From: Ga0077555 sp041397775
GTDB taxonomy: Bacteria; Pseudomonadota; Alphaproteobacteria; Rhizobiales; Hyphomicrobiaceae
Length of the DNA: 64,000 nucleotides
Direction of reading: 5' to 3'
Assembly: GCA_041397775.1 (NCBI GenBank)
Contig: JAWKWB010000002.1
Coordinates: 310,001-374,000, forward strand
The position numbers and the translations under genes were made by a program. This document shows positions 52,973 through 61,792 of the stretch, piece by piece; within the stretch, counting starts at the first letter, position 1; each line of letters begins with the position of its first letter. The notes under the pieces were generated by a model. It did no database searches. It was not told the DNA's origin and worked only from the letters and a program-made list of their open reading frames with translations.

Positions 52973-53821
52973 ATGGCCATGAAGGATCTCCTCGTCCATC
53001 TCGACGATAGCGTGGCGTGTGCGCAGCGCATCGACGCCGCATTGGCGCTCGCCAAGCGGCAGGGGGCCAGCGTGACGGGCGTGGCGCTCGCCCTGGAATC
53101 GACCATCTCGACCTACGCCGGCATCGAGTTTCCCGCGAGCCTGACGCAGGCCCAGATGGACATCGTGCGCAAGTCCGCCGATTCCGCCATCGCCAAGTTC
53201 GAGGCGGCAGCCGACGCGGCAGGCGTACCCTGGCGTGCCACGCGCGTGACGTGCGGGGCGAGCAAGGCGCCAGCCCAGCTCTCTTTCCACGCGCGCCATG
53301 CCGACATGGTGTTCATGGGCCAGCCCAACACCGACGACCCCGGGGCCTCTTTCCAGGAGTCCCTGCTCGACGGTGTCCTCTTCGCGTCGGGCCGGCCCGT
53401 CTACGTCGTCCCCTACATCGGCCGTGTCGATGTGCCTATCCGCAAGGCCGTGATCGCGTGGGACGGCGGCAAGAAGGCGGTGCGCGCCGTCAACGATGCC
53501 ATTCCACTGCTGGAAGGCCGCGGCGGCGAGGTGATCGTGCTCGTCATCAATCCCGATCAGCGGCGCGGCGCGCACGGCGACAAGCCCGGCGCCGACATTG
53601 CCGAGCATCTGGCGCGGCATGGCCTCAACGCGCGCGTCGAGCGCCAGAACATCTCCGACATCGCCATCGACAGCGCCATCCTGAACTTCCTGGCGGATGC
53701 GAGCGCCGATCTCCTGGTCATGGGCGCCTACAGTCACTCGCGCCTGCGCGAGCGCGCCTTCGGTGGCGTCACGCATACGATCCTGCACCAGATGACGACG
53801 CCGGTGCTCATGTCCGAGTGA
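52973..53821 (+). CDS. universal stress protein with two Usp domains
   Basis: The 282-residue cytoplasmic protein starts MAMKDLLVHLDDSVACAQRI at 52973, with GGGAG upstream. The first Usp-like half is about 1-140. The second (about 150-280) has KAVIAWDGGKKAVRAVNDAIPLLE and a well-kept nucleotide-binding end, LLVMGAYSHSRLRERAFGGVTHTILHQMTTPVLMS. In the first half the matching region (MVFMGQPNTDDPGASFQESLL) is degenerate, so only the second half is likely to bind nucleotide. Tandem Usp proteins are general stress factors without a single defined reaction. It is followed by malonyl-CoA decarboxylase after 121 bases. Confidence 0.9.
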   Translation: MAMKDLLVHLDDSVACAQRIDAALALAKRQGASVTGVALALESTISTYAGIEFPASLTQAQMDIVRKSADSAIAKFEAAADAAGVPWRATRVTCGASKAPAQLSFHARHADMVFMGQPNTDDPGASFQESLLDGVLFASGRPVYVVPYIGRVDVPIRKAVIAWDGGKKAVRAVNDAIPLLEGRGGEVIVLVINPDQRRGAHGDKPGADIAEHLARHGLNARVERQNISDIAIDSAILNFLADASADLLVMGAYSHSRLRERAFGGVTHTILHQMTTPVLMSE

Positions 53822-53942
53822 TCCGGGCTGCAACTTGCAGCACGATCGCCCGGAAACTGGCGCGCGAGACGGAGCACGACCGCCACAATGGCGTGCTACA
53901 AGTGTGGCAACACATGCGCCGCGTCTGCCATGGAGCCGCCCC

Positions 53943-55379
53943 GTGCCCGTCAACGTCTCGTTTCTGCAGGACCTGCTCAATACCGTCGCCGAGCAGGGCC
54001 GCCAATACCTGCCGGCCCGCCTGATCGGGGGCGCGAAGGAGGACATCTTCACGCTCTCCACCGCGCTCGTCTCGGGGCGTGGTGAGGCGTCCGGCGTGGC
54101 GATCGCACGCGAGATCCTGCAGCTCTACCGCCAGCTCGGCCCCGAGGAGCGACGCGAGTTCTTCCGTTTTCTGGCCGAGCGCCTGCAGCCCGACCCCGCC
54201 AAGGTGACGGACGCCGCCTCCCACTATGTGGCCGAGCCCTCCGAAGCCGCGCTGCTGCGCCTGCGGACCGCGGTGGAGAGCCCGCGCCAGGAATTCTTCC
54301 GGCGCTTGAATCTTGCAACCGGCGCCACGGCGGAACTCGTTGCGATGCGGCGCGATCTGCTGCGGACCCCGAAAGGCGACGCCTCGCTCGCATCCGTCGA
54401 TCTCGACCTGTCCCACCTGCTCGCGTCGTGGTTCAACCGGGGCTTCCTGGTCCTGCGGCGGATCGACTGGCAGACGCCGGCCGTCATCCTGGAAAAGATC
54501 ATCCAGTACGAGGCCGTCCACGAGATCCAGGGCTGGGACGATCTGCGTCGCCGCCTCGATCCCACCGACCGGCGCTGCTTCGCCTTCTTCCATCCCTCGC
54601 TGGTCGACGAGCCGCTGATCTTCGTCGAGGTCGCGCTGACGCCGGAAATTCCGGGCTCTATCCAGTCGCTGCTCAACGAGAAGCGGAAGATGGCGCTGGG
54701 CTCGCCGCCGACGACGGCCGTCTTCTATTCGATCTCCAACTGCCAGGAAGGCCTGCGCGGCATCTCGTTCGGCAACTTCCTCATCAAGCAGGTCGTGGAG
54801 GAACTGGTGCGCGAGCAACCGCAATTGCGCACGTTCGTGACGCTGTCGCCCGTCCCCACGTTCGCCCGCTGGCTGGACCGCGTCCTGGCCGACGATCCCG
54901 AGCAGGTCGTCACGCAGGCCGATCGCGTCGCCCTGCAGATGTTGCGCGATCCAGGCTGGCTCGACGAGCCGGAGGAGGCCGATGCGCTCAAGGGAGCGCT
55001 GATGCCGTTGGCCGCCCACTATTTCCTCAACGCCAAATCGGCCGATGGGCGTCCCGTCGATCCCGTCGCGCGCTTTCATTTGGGCAACGGGGCCCGGCTC
55101 GAGCGCATCAACTGGCTGGGCGACGTCTCCGAGAAGGGCCTGCGCGAAGCTCATGGGCTGATGGTCAACTACCGCTACGACCTCGGCGAGATCGAACGCA
55201 ACCACGAGGCCTTCGCCAATGAAGGCGAAGTGATCACCTCGCGGGCCGTGCGCGGCCTCCTGCGGACGCCGCCCAAGACGCGCCTGAAGAAACTCGGCCA
55301 GGCGACCCAGCCTGCCGTCGAGGTCCGCAAGCAGCCCGCCGCGATCGCCGCGCCATCGCAGGCGAAGAGCGGCGACTGA
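53943..55379 (+). CDS. malonyl-CoA decarboxylase
   Basis: The 478-residue enzyme converts malonyl-CoA to acetyl-CoA and CO2 in the cytoplasm. The GTG at 53943 follows GGAG by seven bases. An earlier in-frame start at 53835 adds 36 unlikely residues. An N-terminal helical domain (to about 170) is followed by a GNAT-like catalytic domain with EAVHEIQGWDDLRRRLDPTDRRCFAFFHPSL, then DEPLIFVEVALT, and FYSISNCQEGLRGISFGNFLIKQVVEEL. FVTLSPVPTFARWL contains the Ser used in catalysis by the family, and a VARFHLGNGARLERINWLGD region contains the His. Domain length is normal. No malonate uptake or activation gene is adjacent. Confidence 0.94.
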   Translation: MPVNVSFLQDLLNTVAEQGRQYLPARLIGGAKEDIFTLSTALVSGRGEASGVAIAREILQLYRQLGPEERREFFRFLAERLQPDPAKVTDAASHYVAEPSEAALLRLRTAVESPRQEFFRRLNLATGATAELVAMRRDLLRTPKGDASLASVDLDLSHLLASWFNRGFLVLRRIDWQTPAVILEKIIQYEAVHEIQGWDDLRRRLDPTDRRCFAFFHPSLVDEPLIFVEVALTPEIPGSIQSLLNEKRKMALGSPPTTAVFYSISNCQEGLRGISFGNFLIKQVVEELVREQPQLRTFVTLSPVPTFARWLDRVLADDPEQVVTQADRVALQMLRDPGWLDEPEEADALKGALMPLAAHYFLNAKSADGRPVDPVARFHLGNGARLERINWLGDVSEKGLREAHGLMVNYRYDLGEIERNHEAFANEGEVITSRAVRGLLRTPPKTRLKKLGQATQPAVEVRKQPAAIAAPSQAKSGD

Positions 55380-55442
55380 GGGCGCCCCGGTCGGCCGGAG
55401 CCCGCGTGCGGGCCGCGGTGCCGCACGTGGATCAAATGCAGA

Positions 55443-55468
55443 ACGGCCGGGTTGCAAATCCCGGCCGT
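55443..55468 (+). terminator. perfect hairpin after malonyl-CoA decarboxylase
   Basis: ACGGCCGGG (55443-55451) and CCCGGCCGT (55460-55468) form a 9-base perfect stem with an 8-base loop. No T run follows. Probable transcript end between malonyl-CoA decarboxylase and ruvB. Confidence 0.45.
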
Positions 55469-55514
55469 GTCCGGCATGGAGGCGTGACCCGAAGATGCCG
55501 AATCGGAAGAGCCC

Positions 55515-56576
55515 ATGACCAGCGATCGCCTGCTGAGTGGCGCCAAGCGCGAAGCCGACGCCTTCGAGGCGACGATCCGTCCACAATCGCTGGACGACTT
55601 CACGGGCCAGGAGCAGGCGCGCGCCAACCTGAAGGTGTTCATCCAGGCGGCCAGGGCGCGTGGCGATGCGCTCGATCACGTGCTGTTTGCCGGCCCGCCC
55701 GGGTTGGGCAAGACCACGCTCGCCCAGATCATGGCCAAGGAGATGGGCGTCGGCTTCCGCTCGACGTCGGGTCCCGTCATCGCCAAGGCGGGCGATCTGG
55801 CAGCCCTGCTGACGAACCTGGAAGACCGCGACGTCCTCTTCATCGACGAGATCCACCGTCTCAATCCGGCCGTTGAGGAGATCCTCTATCCGGCCATGGA
55901 GGATTATCAGCTCGATCTCATCATCGGCGAGGGCCCAGCCGCCCGCTCGGTGAAGATCGACCTGGCGAAGTTCACGCTCGTGGGAGCCACGACACGGGCA
56001 GGCCTTCTGACCAATCCGCTGCGCGATCGTTTCGGCATTCCCATCCGCCTCAACTTCTATACGCACGAGGAACTGGAACTGATCGTCTCGCGCGGTGCGC
56101 GCGTCCTGGGCGCTCCCATGGCCAAGGATGGCGCCATGGAGATCGCGCGCCGCTCGCGCGGCACGCCACGCATCGCCGGCCGCTTGCTCAGGCGCGTCCG
56201 CGACTTCGCGGCGGTGGACGGCGTCGCGGTGATCGACGCGGCTGCTGCCGACAAGGCCCTGCGCATGCTCGAGGTGGACAACGAGGGGCTCGATGCCCTC
56301 GATCATCGCTATCTCTCCTGCATCATCCGCAACTATGAAGGCGGCCCCGTCGGCATCGAGACGATCTCGGCGGCATTGTCCGAGCCGCGCGATGCGCTGG
56401 AGGAGATCGTGGAGCCCTATCTGCTGCAGCAGGGCTTCATCGGCCGCACGCCGCGCGGGCGCGTTGCCACGTTGAAAGCCTATCGCCATCTCGGCGTCTC
56501 CGGCCCCGCCCGCAACTCCGCTCCCGACCTCTTCGAGGCCGACGACGGTGGCTCCGGCAACAGCGGCGCCGTCTGA
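55515..56576 (+). CDS. ruvB: Holliday junction branch migration ATPase RuvB
   Basis: The 353-residue AAA+ motor, working with RuvA, moves Holliday junctions. The head motif is RPQSLDDFTGQEQARANLKVFI. Walker A GPPGLGKTTLAQ is near residue 61, Walker B is DVLFIDEIHRLN, sensor 1 is TLVGATTRAGLL, and the arginine finger region is LRDRFGI. The C-terminal winged helix has YLLQQGFIGRTPRGRVAT. Complete. ruvA and ruvC are not next to it, unlike the usual ruvCAB arrangement. The start ATG at 55515 was kept. No good alternative. Confidence 0.97.
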   Translation: MTSDRLLSGAKREADAFEATIRPQSLDDFTGQEQARANLKVFIQAARARGDALDHVLFAGPPGLGKTTLAQIMAKEMGVGFRSTSGPVIAKAGDLAALLTNLEDRDVLFIDEIHRLNPAVEEILYPAMEDYQLDLIIGEGPAARSVKIDLAKFTLVGATTRAGLLTNPLRDRFGIPIRLNFYTHEELELIVSRGARVLGAPMAKDGAMEIARRSRGTPRIAGRLLRRVRDFAAVDGVAVIDAAAADKALRMLEVDNEGLDALDHRYLSCIIRNYEGGPVGIETISAALSEPRDALEEIVEPYLLQQGFIGRTPRGRVATLKAYRHLGVSGPARNSAPDLFEADDGGSGNSGAV

Positions 56577-56632
56577 GGCTTGACACCTTCCATCGACATG
56601 CGAGGCCTTCGGGTCGTTCAAGGAGCGCCGAC

Positions 56633-57523
56633 GTGATCACGCGTCGTAAAGTGCTGGCTGGACTGGGTGGGGCTGCAGCGACCGCGATCGGTTTCGCCGG
56701 CTATGCGTTCGGCATCGAGCCCCTGTTCCGCCTGTCGATTACGCGCTATCGCATTCGCCCGCTGAATTGGCCGAAGGGTTTTTCCCTGCGCATCGTCGTG
56801 CTGGCCGACCTGCACGCCTGCGAGCCCTACATGCCAGCCACGCGCATCGCCGACCTCGTGCGTGTCGCCAACGGTCTGGGTGGCGACCTGATCACGCTGC
56901 TGGGTGATTTCACGGCGGGCCACCGCTTCGTGCGTCGCACGCTTCTCGATGCGGAATGGGCCGCACCCCTGTCGCACCTGCAGGCCCCCCTTGGCGTCCA
57001 CGCCATCCTGGGAAACCACGACTGGTGGCATGACGAGATGGCCCAGAAGAATGGCGCTGGGCCGATCTCCGCGCGCCGCGCGCTCGAGGGCAGGGGAATT
57101 CCCGTCTATGAGAATGCCGTTGTCCGTCTCGTGCACAAGGGGCAGGCGTTCTGGCTGGCAGGGCTTGCCGACCAACTCGCCATCGAATTGGGATACGGGC
57201 GCTACCGGGGCCTGGACGACATGGCGGGCACGCTGGCCAGGATCGACGACGACGCCCCCGTGATCCTCTTGGCGCACGAGCCCGACATCTTCACCGAGGT
57301 CCCCGCACGCGTGGCACTCACATTGTCGGGGCACACGCATGGCGGACAGGTGCGCCTCTTTGGCTATTCGCCCGTCGTGCCGTCGCGTTTCGGCAATCGC
57401 TTCGCCTATGGCCACGTCGTCGAGGACGGCCGCAATCTCGTGATTTCCGGCGGCCTGGGGTGTTCGATCATGCCCGTGCGCTTCGGCGTGCCACCCGAGA
57501 TCGTCGTCGTCGACCTGGCGTGA
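56633..57523 (+). CDS. metallophosphoesterase, exported
   Basis: The 296-residue calcineurin-like phosphoesterase starts at GTG 56633 with AGGAG upstream. The N-terminus ITRRKVLAGLGGAAATAIGF has a twin-arginine-like pair and hydrophobic segment, so it may be exported or anchored by Tat. Metal-binding motifs are in family order: LADLHACEPY (D-x-H), LLGDFTAGH (GDF in place of GD), GNHDWW (GNHD), LLAHEPD and LSGHTHGGQVRLFG (GHTH). It resembles YkuE/YaeI-type enzymes, some acting on lipid A or phospholipid intermediates. Substrate unknown. It follows ruvB by 56 bases. Confidence 0.9.
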   Translation: MITRRKVLAGLGGAAATAIGFAGYAFGIEPLFRLSITRYRIRPLNWPKGFSLRIVVLADLHACEPYMPATRIADLVRVANGLGGDLITLLGDFTAGHRFVRRTLLDAEWAAPLSHLQAPLGVHAILGNHDWWHDEMAQKNGAGPISARRALEGRGIPVYENAVVRLVHKGQAFWLAGLADQLAIELGYGRYRGLDDMAGTLARIDDDAPVILLAHEPDIFTEVPARVALTLSGHTHGGQVRLFGYSPVVPSRFGNRFAYGHVVEDGRNLVISGGLGCSIMPVRFGVPPEIVVVDLA

Positions 57524-57634
57524 GCCGCAACCGTCTTGCACCGCGCCCGCTTATGCCTACATCGGGCCTTGAACCCGACGCCGTGGCGCGAATAATCGCG
57601 CTCGCAATCACGAAGAACATCAGGAGAGAGCCAC

Positions 57635-59530
57635 ATGCAACCCGAAGCGGGCCAAGGAGCCGCCCAGCATTCTTTCCAGACAGAGGTCGCGCGGCTTCTG
57701 CACCTGATGATCCACTCCGTCTACACGGACAAGGAGATCTTCCTGCGTGAGCTGATCTCGAATGCGTCGGACGCCTGCGACAAGCTCCGCTACGAGGCGA
57801 TCGCCACGCCGTCGCTGTTGGGCCAGGATGCCCGGCTCGTGGTGACGATCTCGGTCGACAAGGACGCGCGAACGCTCACCATCGCCGACAACGGCATCGG
57901 CATGAGCGAGACCGAGCTGATCGAGAACCTCGGCACCATCGCCCGCTCGGGCACGCGCGCCTTCCTCGACAAGCTCGCGGGCGAGGGCGGTGGCGGCAGC
58001 GCAACGTCGCTCATCGGCCAGTTCGGCGTCGGCTTCTATTCCGCCTTCATGGTGGCCGATCGCATCGAGGTCGTGAGCCGCAAGGCGGGAAGTGCCGACG
58101 CCCACATATGGACCTCGGACGGCGCGTCCGGCTTCACCATTGCGCCGGCCCCCGCCGAGCGCGCTGCCCAAGTCCCGCGCGGCACGTGCGTCACCCTGCA
58201 TCTGAAGGCGGACGCGGACGATTTTCTCGCGCCGCATGACATCGAGCGGATCGTCCGCACCTACTCCGACCACATCCTGTTCCCCGTGGAGCTGGCCGAG
58301 GAGGGCAAGTCGCGCCAGATCAATTCGGCAAGCGCGCTGTGGCAGCGTTCGCGCTCGGAGGTGAAGCCGGAGGAATACAAGGAGGTCTACAACGCGGTCG
58401 CCGGCCAGTTCGACGAGCCCGCCGTTACCCTGCATTATCGTGCCGAAGGCCGCCAGTCCTACGCCGTTCTGCTGTACGTGCCGACAGAGAAGCCCTTCGA
58501 TCTCTTCGATGTCAGCCGCAAGGGGCGCGTGAAGCTCTACGTGCGCCGCGTCTACATCACCGACGACGCCGATTTGTTGCCGAGCTATCTGCGCTTCGTG
58601 CGCGGCGTCGTCGACAGCGAGGATCTTCCCCTCAACGTTTCCCGCGAGATGCTGCAGACCAACCCCGTCGTCACGCAGATGCGCAAGGCGGTGACGGGGC
58701 GCGTCGTCGGGGAACTGGAGAGCATCGCCGAGAAGGAGCCGGAGCGGTTCGCGAAGATCTGGGAAACCTTCGGCTCCGTCGTCAAGGAAGGGATCTACGA
58801 GGATTTCGAGCGCCGCGACCAGCTCCTGAAGCTTGCGCGCTTCCGCTCGAGCAAGGGCGATGATGCCCGCTCGCTCGCAGCCTACGTCGCCGACATGCGT
58901 CCGGGGCAGGACGAGATCTACTATGTCGTGGGCGAGAGCCTGGAACGGGCGAAGGCCAGTCCGCAATTGGAAGCGGCAGCCGCGCGCGGCGTCGAGGTCC
59001 TGTTGCTGACCGATCCCGTCGACAGCTTTTGGACGAGCATGCCGGTTTCCTTCGAGGGCAAGAAGCTGCGCTCCCTGTCCCAGGGCGACGTGGATCTGTC
59101 CGCCGTGACACCCGCCGAGGACGAGCCGAAGGAGGAAGAGGCAGCCCCCGATATTGCCGGCCTGATCGCGCAATTGAAGCCTGTGCTGGCGGATGCGGTC
59201 AGCGACGTGCGAACGTCGAGCCGCCTCGTGCAGTCGCCCGCCTGTCTCGTGGCGCAGGGCGCCGGCCCCGATCTCGCCCTCGACCGCATGCTTCAGCGCA
59301 GCCAGCGCGGTGGCGGATCGGTCAAGCCGGTGCTCGAACTCAATCCGCGGCACGCCCTGGTCAAGGCGGCCGTGGCGCATGCGGCCGCCGGGCACGCGGC
59401 GGAGGTCGGCGATATCGGCCAGGTGCTGCTCGACCAGGCTCGCGTCCTCGACGGTGAGGTGCCGGCCGATCCTGCAGGTTTCGTCGAGCGCATCAATCGC
59501 CTGATCACACAGGGCCTGGCGAAGGCGTAA
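57635..59530 (+). CDS. htpG: HSP90-family chaperone HtpG
   Basis: The 631-residue ATP-dependent cytosolic chaperone contains the N-terminal ATP-binding fold: ELISNASDACDKLRYEAIATP, IADNGIGMSETELIENLGTIARSGT and LIGQFGVGFYSAFMVADRI. The middle domain (about 230-500) has RVYITDDADLLPSYLRFVRGVVDSEDLPLNVSREMLQ with the catalytic Arg. The C-terminal dimer domain runs to the end. Full length. ATG at 57635 with AGGAGAGAG upstream. No heat-shock promoter could be identified confidently. Confidence 0.97.
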   Translation: MQPEAGQGAAQHSFQTEVARLLHLMIHSVYTDKEIFLRELISNASDACDKLRYEAIATPSLLGQDARLVVTISVDKDARTLTIADNGIGMSETELIENLGTIARSGTRAFLDKLAGEGGGGSATSLIGQFGVGFYSAFMVADRIEVVSRKAGSADAHIWTSDGASGFTIAPAPAERAAQVPRGTCVTLHLKADADDFLAPHDIERIVRTYSDHILFPVELAEEGKSRQINSASALWQRSRSEVKPEEYKEVYNAVAGQFDEPAVTLHYRAEGRQSYAVLLYVPTEKPFDLFDVSRKGRVKLYVRRVYITDDADLLPSYLRFVRGVVDSEDLPLNVSREMLQTNPVVTQMRKAVTGRVVGELESIAEKEPERFAKIWETFGSVVKEGIYEDFERRDQLLKLARFRSSKGDDARSLAAYVADMRPGQDEIYYVVGESLERAKASPQLEAAAARGVEVLLLTDPVDSFWTSMPVSFEGKKLRSLSQGDVDLSAVTPAEDEPKEEEAAPDIAGLIAQLKPVLADAVSDVRTSSRLVQSPACLVAQGAGPDLALDRMLQRSQRGGGSVKPVLELNPRHALVKAAVAHAAAGHAAEVGDIGQVLLDQARVLDGEVPADPAGFVERINRLITQGLAKA

Positions 59531-59630
59531 AAGCGTCGCCGGCGGGCGCCACACTCCCCGATTTCCCGGAAGTGGCGCCCTACCCCCCCTCTCAGCCGCC
59601 TCCATAGCGGCCGTGCTCATCCCCTCCCCC

Positions 59631-59708
59631 GATTTCCCGGAAGGCGCGCGGAGCGCGGCTGTCCGGCAACTTTCGCGGTTCGGTTTGCGACGGGCGCGGC
59701 GGCGGGCG
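59631..59708 (+). repeat. dispersed intergenic repeat type C, copy 2
   Basis: Starts TTTCCCGGAAGGCGCGCGGA, continues GCGCGGCTGTCCGGC and TTTCGCGGTTCGG, and ends GGGCGCGGCGGCGGG. Same order and orientation as 36399-36474, with scattered differences and one inserted base. Confidence 0.75.
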
Positions 59709-59870
59709 GCGGCAACGCCGTGGTTGGGCGTCGCGGCGGCGCGGTGCTCCGAGAGCACCGGGAAGGACCCCGGCTCGGGTAGCGGTCGGGCTTCCGCCCG
59801 CCCGCTTGGCCGGGGAACCGGGGGGAGGTGAGGCCAGAGCGCATTGCGCTGTTGATGCCGATGGCGCGTC

Positions 59871-59986
59871 GAGCGGACGTCGAACTGCGACGCCACACTC
59901 AGTCAATGGTCGTGCTCGCGCCCCTTCGACCGCAAAGTCCGTTCAGCGCCCGCTGAGGAACGAGACGGACTTTGCGGTGGGGACAC
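59871..59986 (+). repeat. dispersed composite repeat A+B, copy 2 (module A truncated)
   Basis: The right end of module A (GAGCGGACGTC through GCGACGCCACACT, to 59899) is followed, after a spacer of about 22 bases, by module B (59922-59986): CCCTTCGACCGCAAAGTCCG, then GAACGAGACGGACTTTGCGG and GGGACAC. In this copy the arms CGCAAAGTCCG and CGGACTTTGCG are perfectly complementary, giving an 11-base hairpin stem. Confidence 0.75.
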
Positions 59987-60002
59987 GAGCGCCCGCTGCG
60001 GC

Positions 60003-60296
60003 TCAGCCGTCGTAGCCTTCGATCACGATCACGTCCGCCGTGGAGTACTTGTTGCGGACGGTCTCGGCGGCCTTGTACTCGGGGCTCTCGTAGCAGGCGA
60101 GCGCGTCGGCATAGCTGTCGAACTCGATCACGACGTGGCGCGCGCGCGGAGTGCCGGCTTTCGTGGTGAACTGGCCGCCACGCACGAGAAAGCGGCATTT
60201 GTACTTGGCAAAGGCCTTTGCGTTGAGCGCGACGTATTCCTTGTAGCCCTCCGGGTCGTTCACATCCACGTGGGCAATCCAATATCCCTTGGCCAT
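60003..60296 (-). CDS. DUF1330 domain protein
   Basis: The 97-residue dimeric alpha-beta barrel protein starts MAKGYWIAHVDVNDPEGYKEY. VALNAKAFAKYKCRFLVRGG, RHVVIEFDSYADALACYESPEYK and the end DVIVIEGYDG are the whole DUF1330 pattern. The family is abundant in alphaproteobacteria and has no firmly assigned reaction. It is 53 bases downstream of pyrF on the same strand and likely co-transcribed with pyrF and the FMN reductase. Confidence 0.92.
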   Translation of the reverse strand: MAKGYWIAHVDVNDPEGYKEYVALNAKAFAKYKCRFLVRGGQFTTKAGTPRARHVVIEFDSYADALACYESPEYKAAETVRNKYSTADVIVIEGYDG

Positions 60297-60349
60297 GCTC
60301 TTTTCCTCGCTTTTCGGGGTTGGTCGGATGGTTCGTGCGCGGGCCGGCG

Positions 60350-61072
60350 TCAGCCCAGACTGCGCGCGATCTCTGTCGTGATGCGCCGGGCCGCGGCGGC
60401 GGGATCGGCAGCCTGGGTGATGGGCCGGCCGACCACGAGATGCGAGGCACCCGCCGCTATCGCGTTGGCGGGCGTCATGACGCGGGCCTGATCGCGATCG
60501 GGTCCCTCGCTCAGGCGGATGCCAGGCGTGACGACGAGGAAATCCGGGCTGACCGCCGCACGCACGAGGGCCGCTTCCTGGCCGGAGGCGATCACGCCGT
60601 CGAACCCGGCGGCTTCCGCGAGCCGGGCGCGATGCACCACGAGATCGGCGGGCCCCATGCCCGTGATGCCCTGCTCGGCGAGGTCGGCCTTGTCGAGGCT
60701 CGTCAGCACGGTGACGGCGAGAAGGCGCAGGCCCGCGCCACCGCGACCATCGACGGCAGCGTCGAGCGTCTTGCGGTCCGTGCCGTGCACGGTGAGGTAG
60801 TCGATCCCCAGCCGGGCGACGTTGGCCACGGCCTTTTCGACGGTATTGGGGATGTCGAGCAGCTTCATATCCAGGAACACGTCCTTGCCCGCAGCCTTCA
60901 AGCCCTGGGCGAAGGCGATGCCGCCGCCAAACAGCAACTCGAGCCCCACCTTGAAGCAGTCAGCCTCCGGCCCAAGGCGTTCGACGAGCTGCCGCGCGCG
61001 TTCGACATCGGGCACGTCGAGGGCGACGAACAGGCGGGATTTCGGGCTCTTGGGATCTGCGGGCATGGGCAT
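60350..61072 (-). CDS. pyrF: orotidine 5'-phosphate decarboxylase
   Basis: The 240-residue enzyme makes UMP from OMP, the last step of pyrimidine synthesis. RLFVALDVPDVERARQLVERL starts the barrel, the catalytic tetrad is in DVFLDMKLLDIPNTVEKA (D-x-K-x-x-D), and phosphate-binding regions are LVVTPGIRL and ASHLVVGRPITQAADP. Normal length. Its start is one base beyond the stop of the upstream FMN reductase gene, so the two are coupled. Confidence 0.96.
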   Translation of the reverse strand: MPMPADPKSPKSRLFVALDVPDVERARQLVERLGPEADCFKVGLELLFGGGIAFAQGLKAAGKDVFLDMKLLDIPNTVEKAVANVARLGIDYLTVHGTDRKTLDAAVDGRGGAGLRLLAVTVLTSLDKADLAEQGITGMGPADLVVHRARLAEAAGFDGVIASGQEAALVRAAVSPDFLVVTPGIRLSEGPDRDQARVMTPANAIAAGASHLVVGRPITQAADPAAAARRITTEIARSLG

Positions 61073-61073
61073 G

Positions 61074-61661
61074 TCAACCTCTGACGACGTGGGCGGCTCG
61101 AGCGAGCTTTTGCACCACTTCTTTCAGGAGCGCCATCTGCGCTTTGTCGTGCAGGTGGCCGTTGTCGTCGAATGCCTCGGTGGCACGCGGGACCAGGATC
61201 TGGTCGGGAAGCACCAGTGCCCCCAATCCGAGCATTAGGGTCTGCCGCAACACGATGAGGCCACGCGCGCCGCCGAGCGCGCCGGGGCTGGCCGACGCCA
61301 GCGCGAAGACGCGGGTCTTGTAGACGTGGAGCGCGGGGTCGCCGTCGTCGCGGATGCGCGACACCCAGTCCAGCGTGTTCTTGAGCAGCGGTGATATCGA
61401 CGCGTTGTACTCGGGCGACGCAATGAAGATGCCACCGTGCACCATCATCAGCGCCTTCAGCTTGCGCGCGTTCTCCGGCACGCCCTCGCGCGTCTCCAGG
61501 TCGCCGTCGTAGAGTGGCATGGGATAGTCGCCAAGGTCGGCGAAGGTCGCCTGGATGCCGTTGGCATGGGCCACCTCCGCGCCGAGCCGCGCCAGCCGCT
61601 TGTTGAGCGAGCCTTCCCGCTGTGATCCCGACAGAAACAGCAGCTTGATCGACTGCGCCAT
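61074..61661 (-). CDS. NADPH-dependent FMN reductase
   Basis: The 195-residue flavodoxin-fold enzyme starts MAQSIKLLFLSGSQREGSLN (ATG 61661), with GGAGGG close upstream. FMN phosphate binding is in LSGSQREGSLNKRLAR. The family motif IFIASPEYNASISPLLKNTLDWVS and the active-site SASPGALGGARGL follow. It reduces FMN, quinones or azo/chromate compounds with NADPH. Substrate not defined. It is the first gene of a probable unit with pyrF and DUF1330. A GTG at 61667 is a possible but poorer start. Confidence 0.92.
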   Translation of the reverse strand: MAQSIKLLFLSGSQREGSLNKRLARLGAEVAHANGIQATFADLGDYPMPLYDGDLETREGVPENARKLKALMMVHGGIFIASPEYNASISPLLKNTLDWVSRIRDDGDPALHVYKTRVFALASASPGALGGARGLIVLRQTLMLGLGALVLPDQILVPRATEAFDDNGHLHDKAQMALLKEVVQKLARAAHVVRG

Positions 61662-61719
61662 CCACACCCTCCATGCCCCACGATAGCCACCGTTGCGCGA
61701 CAGGGTGGACTATTCGTCA

Positions 61720-61738
61720 TTAGTTACACTATAACATC
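61720..61738. promoter_or_regulatory. candidate Zur operator
   Basis: TTAGTTACACTATAACATC contains GTTA-N5-TAAC, close to the alphaproteobacterial Zur palindrome GTTAT...ATAAC. It lies 55 bases before znuA and in the divergent promoter gap with the FMN reductase, where zinc repression of znuA is expected. One half is imperfect. Confidence 0.5.
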
Positions 61739-61792
61739 GCAAGCAAATGAAGGCTTCCCTCGATCGAACGTCTGCCCCGCAAGGGGACGGAC

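Larger units (their letters stand above)
59531..60002. other. intergenic region packed with dispersed repeats
   Basis: 472 bases between htpG and the convergent DUF1330 gene. It contains copy 2 of repeat C (59631-59708), a short related GATTTCCCGGAAGTGGCGCC fragment near 59559-59578, and copy 2 of the A+B composite repeat (59871-59986). No protein gene is supported. Confidence 0.7.
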
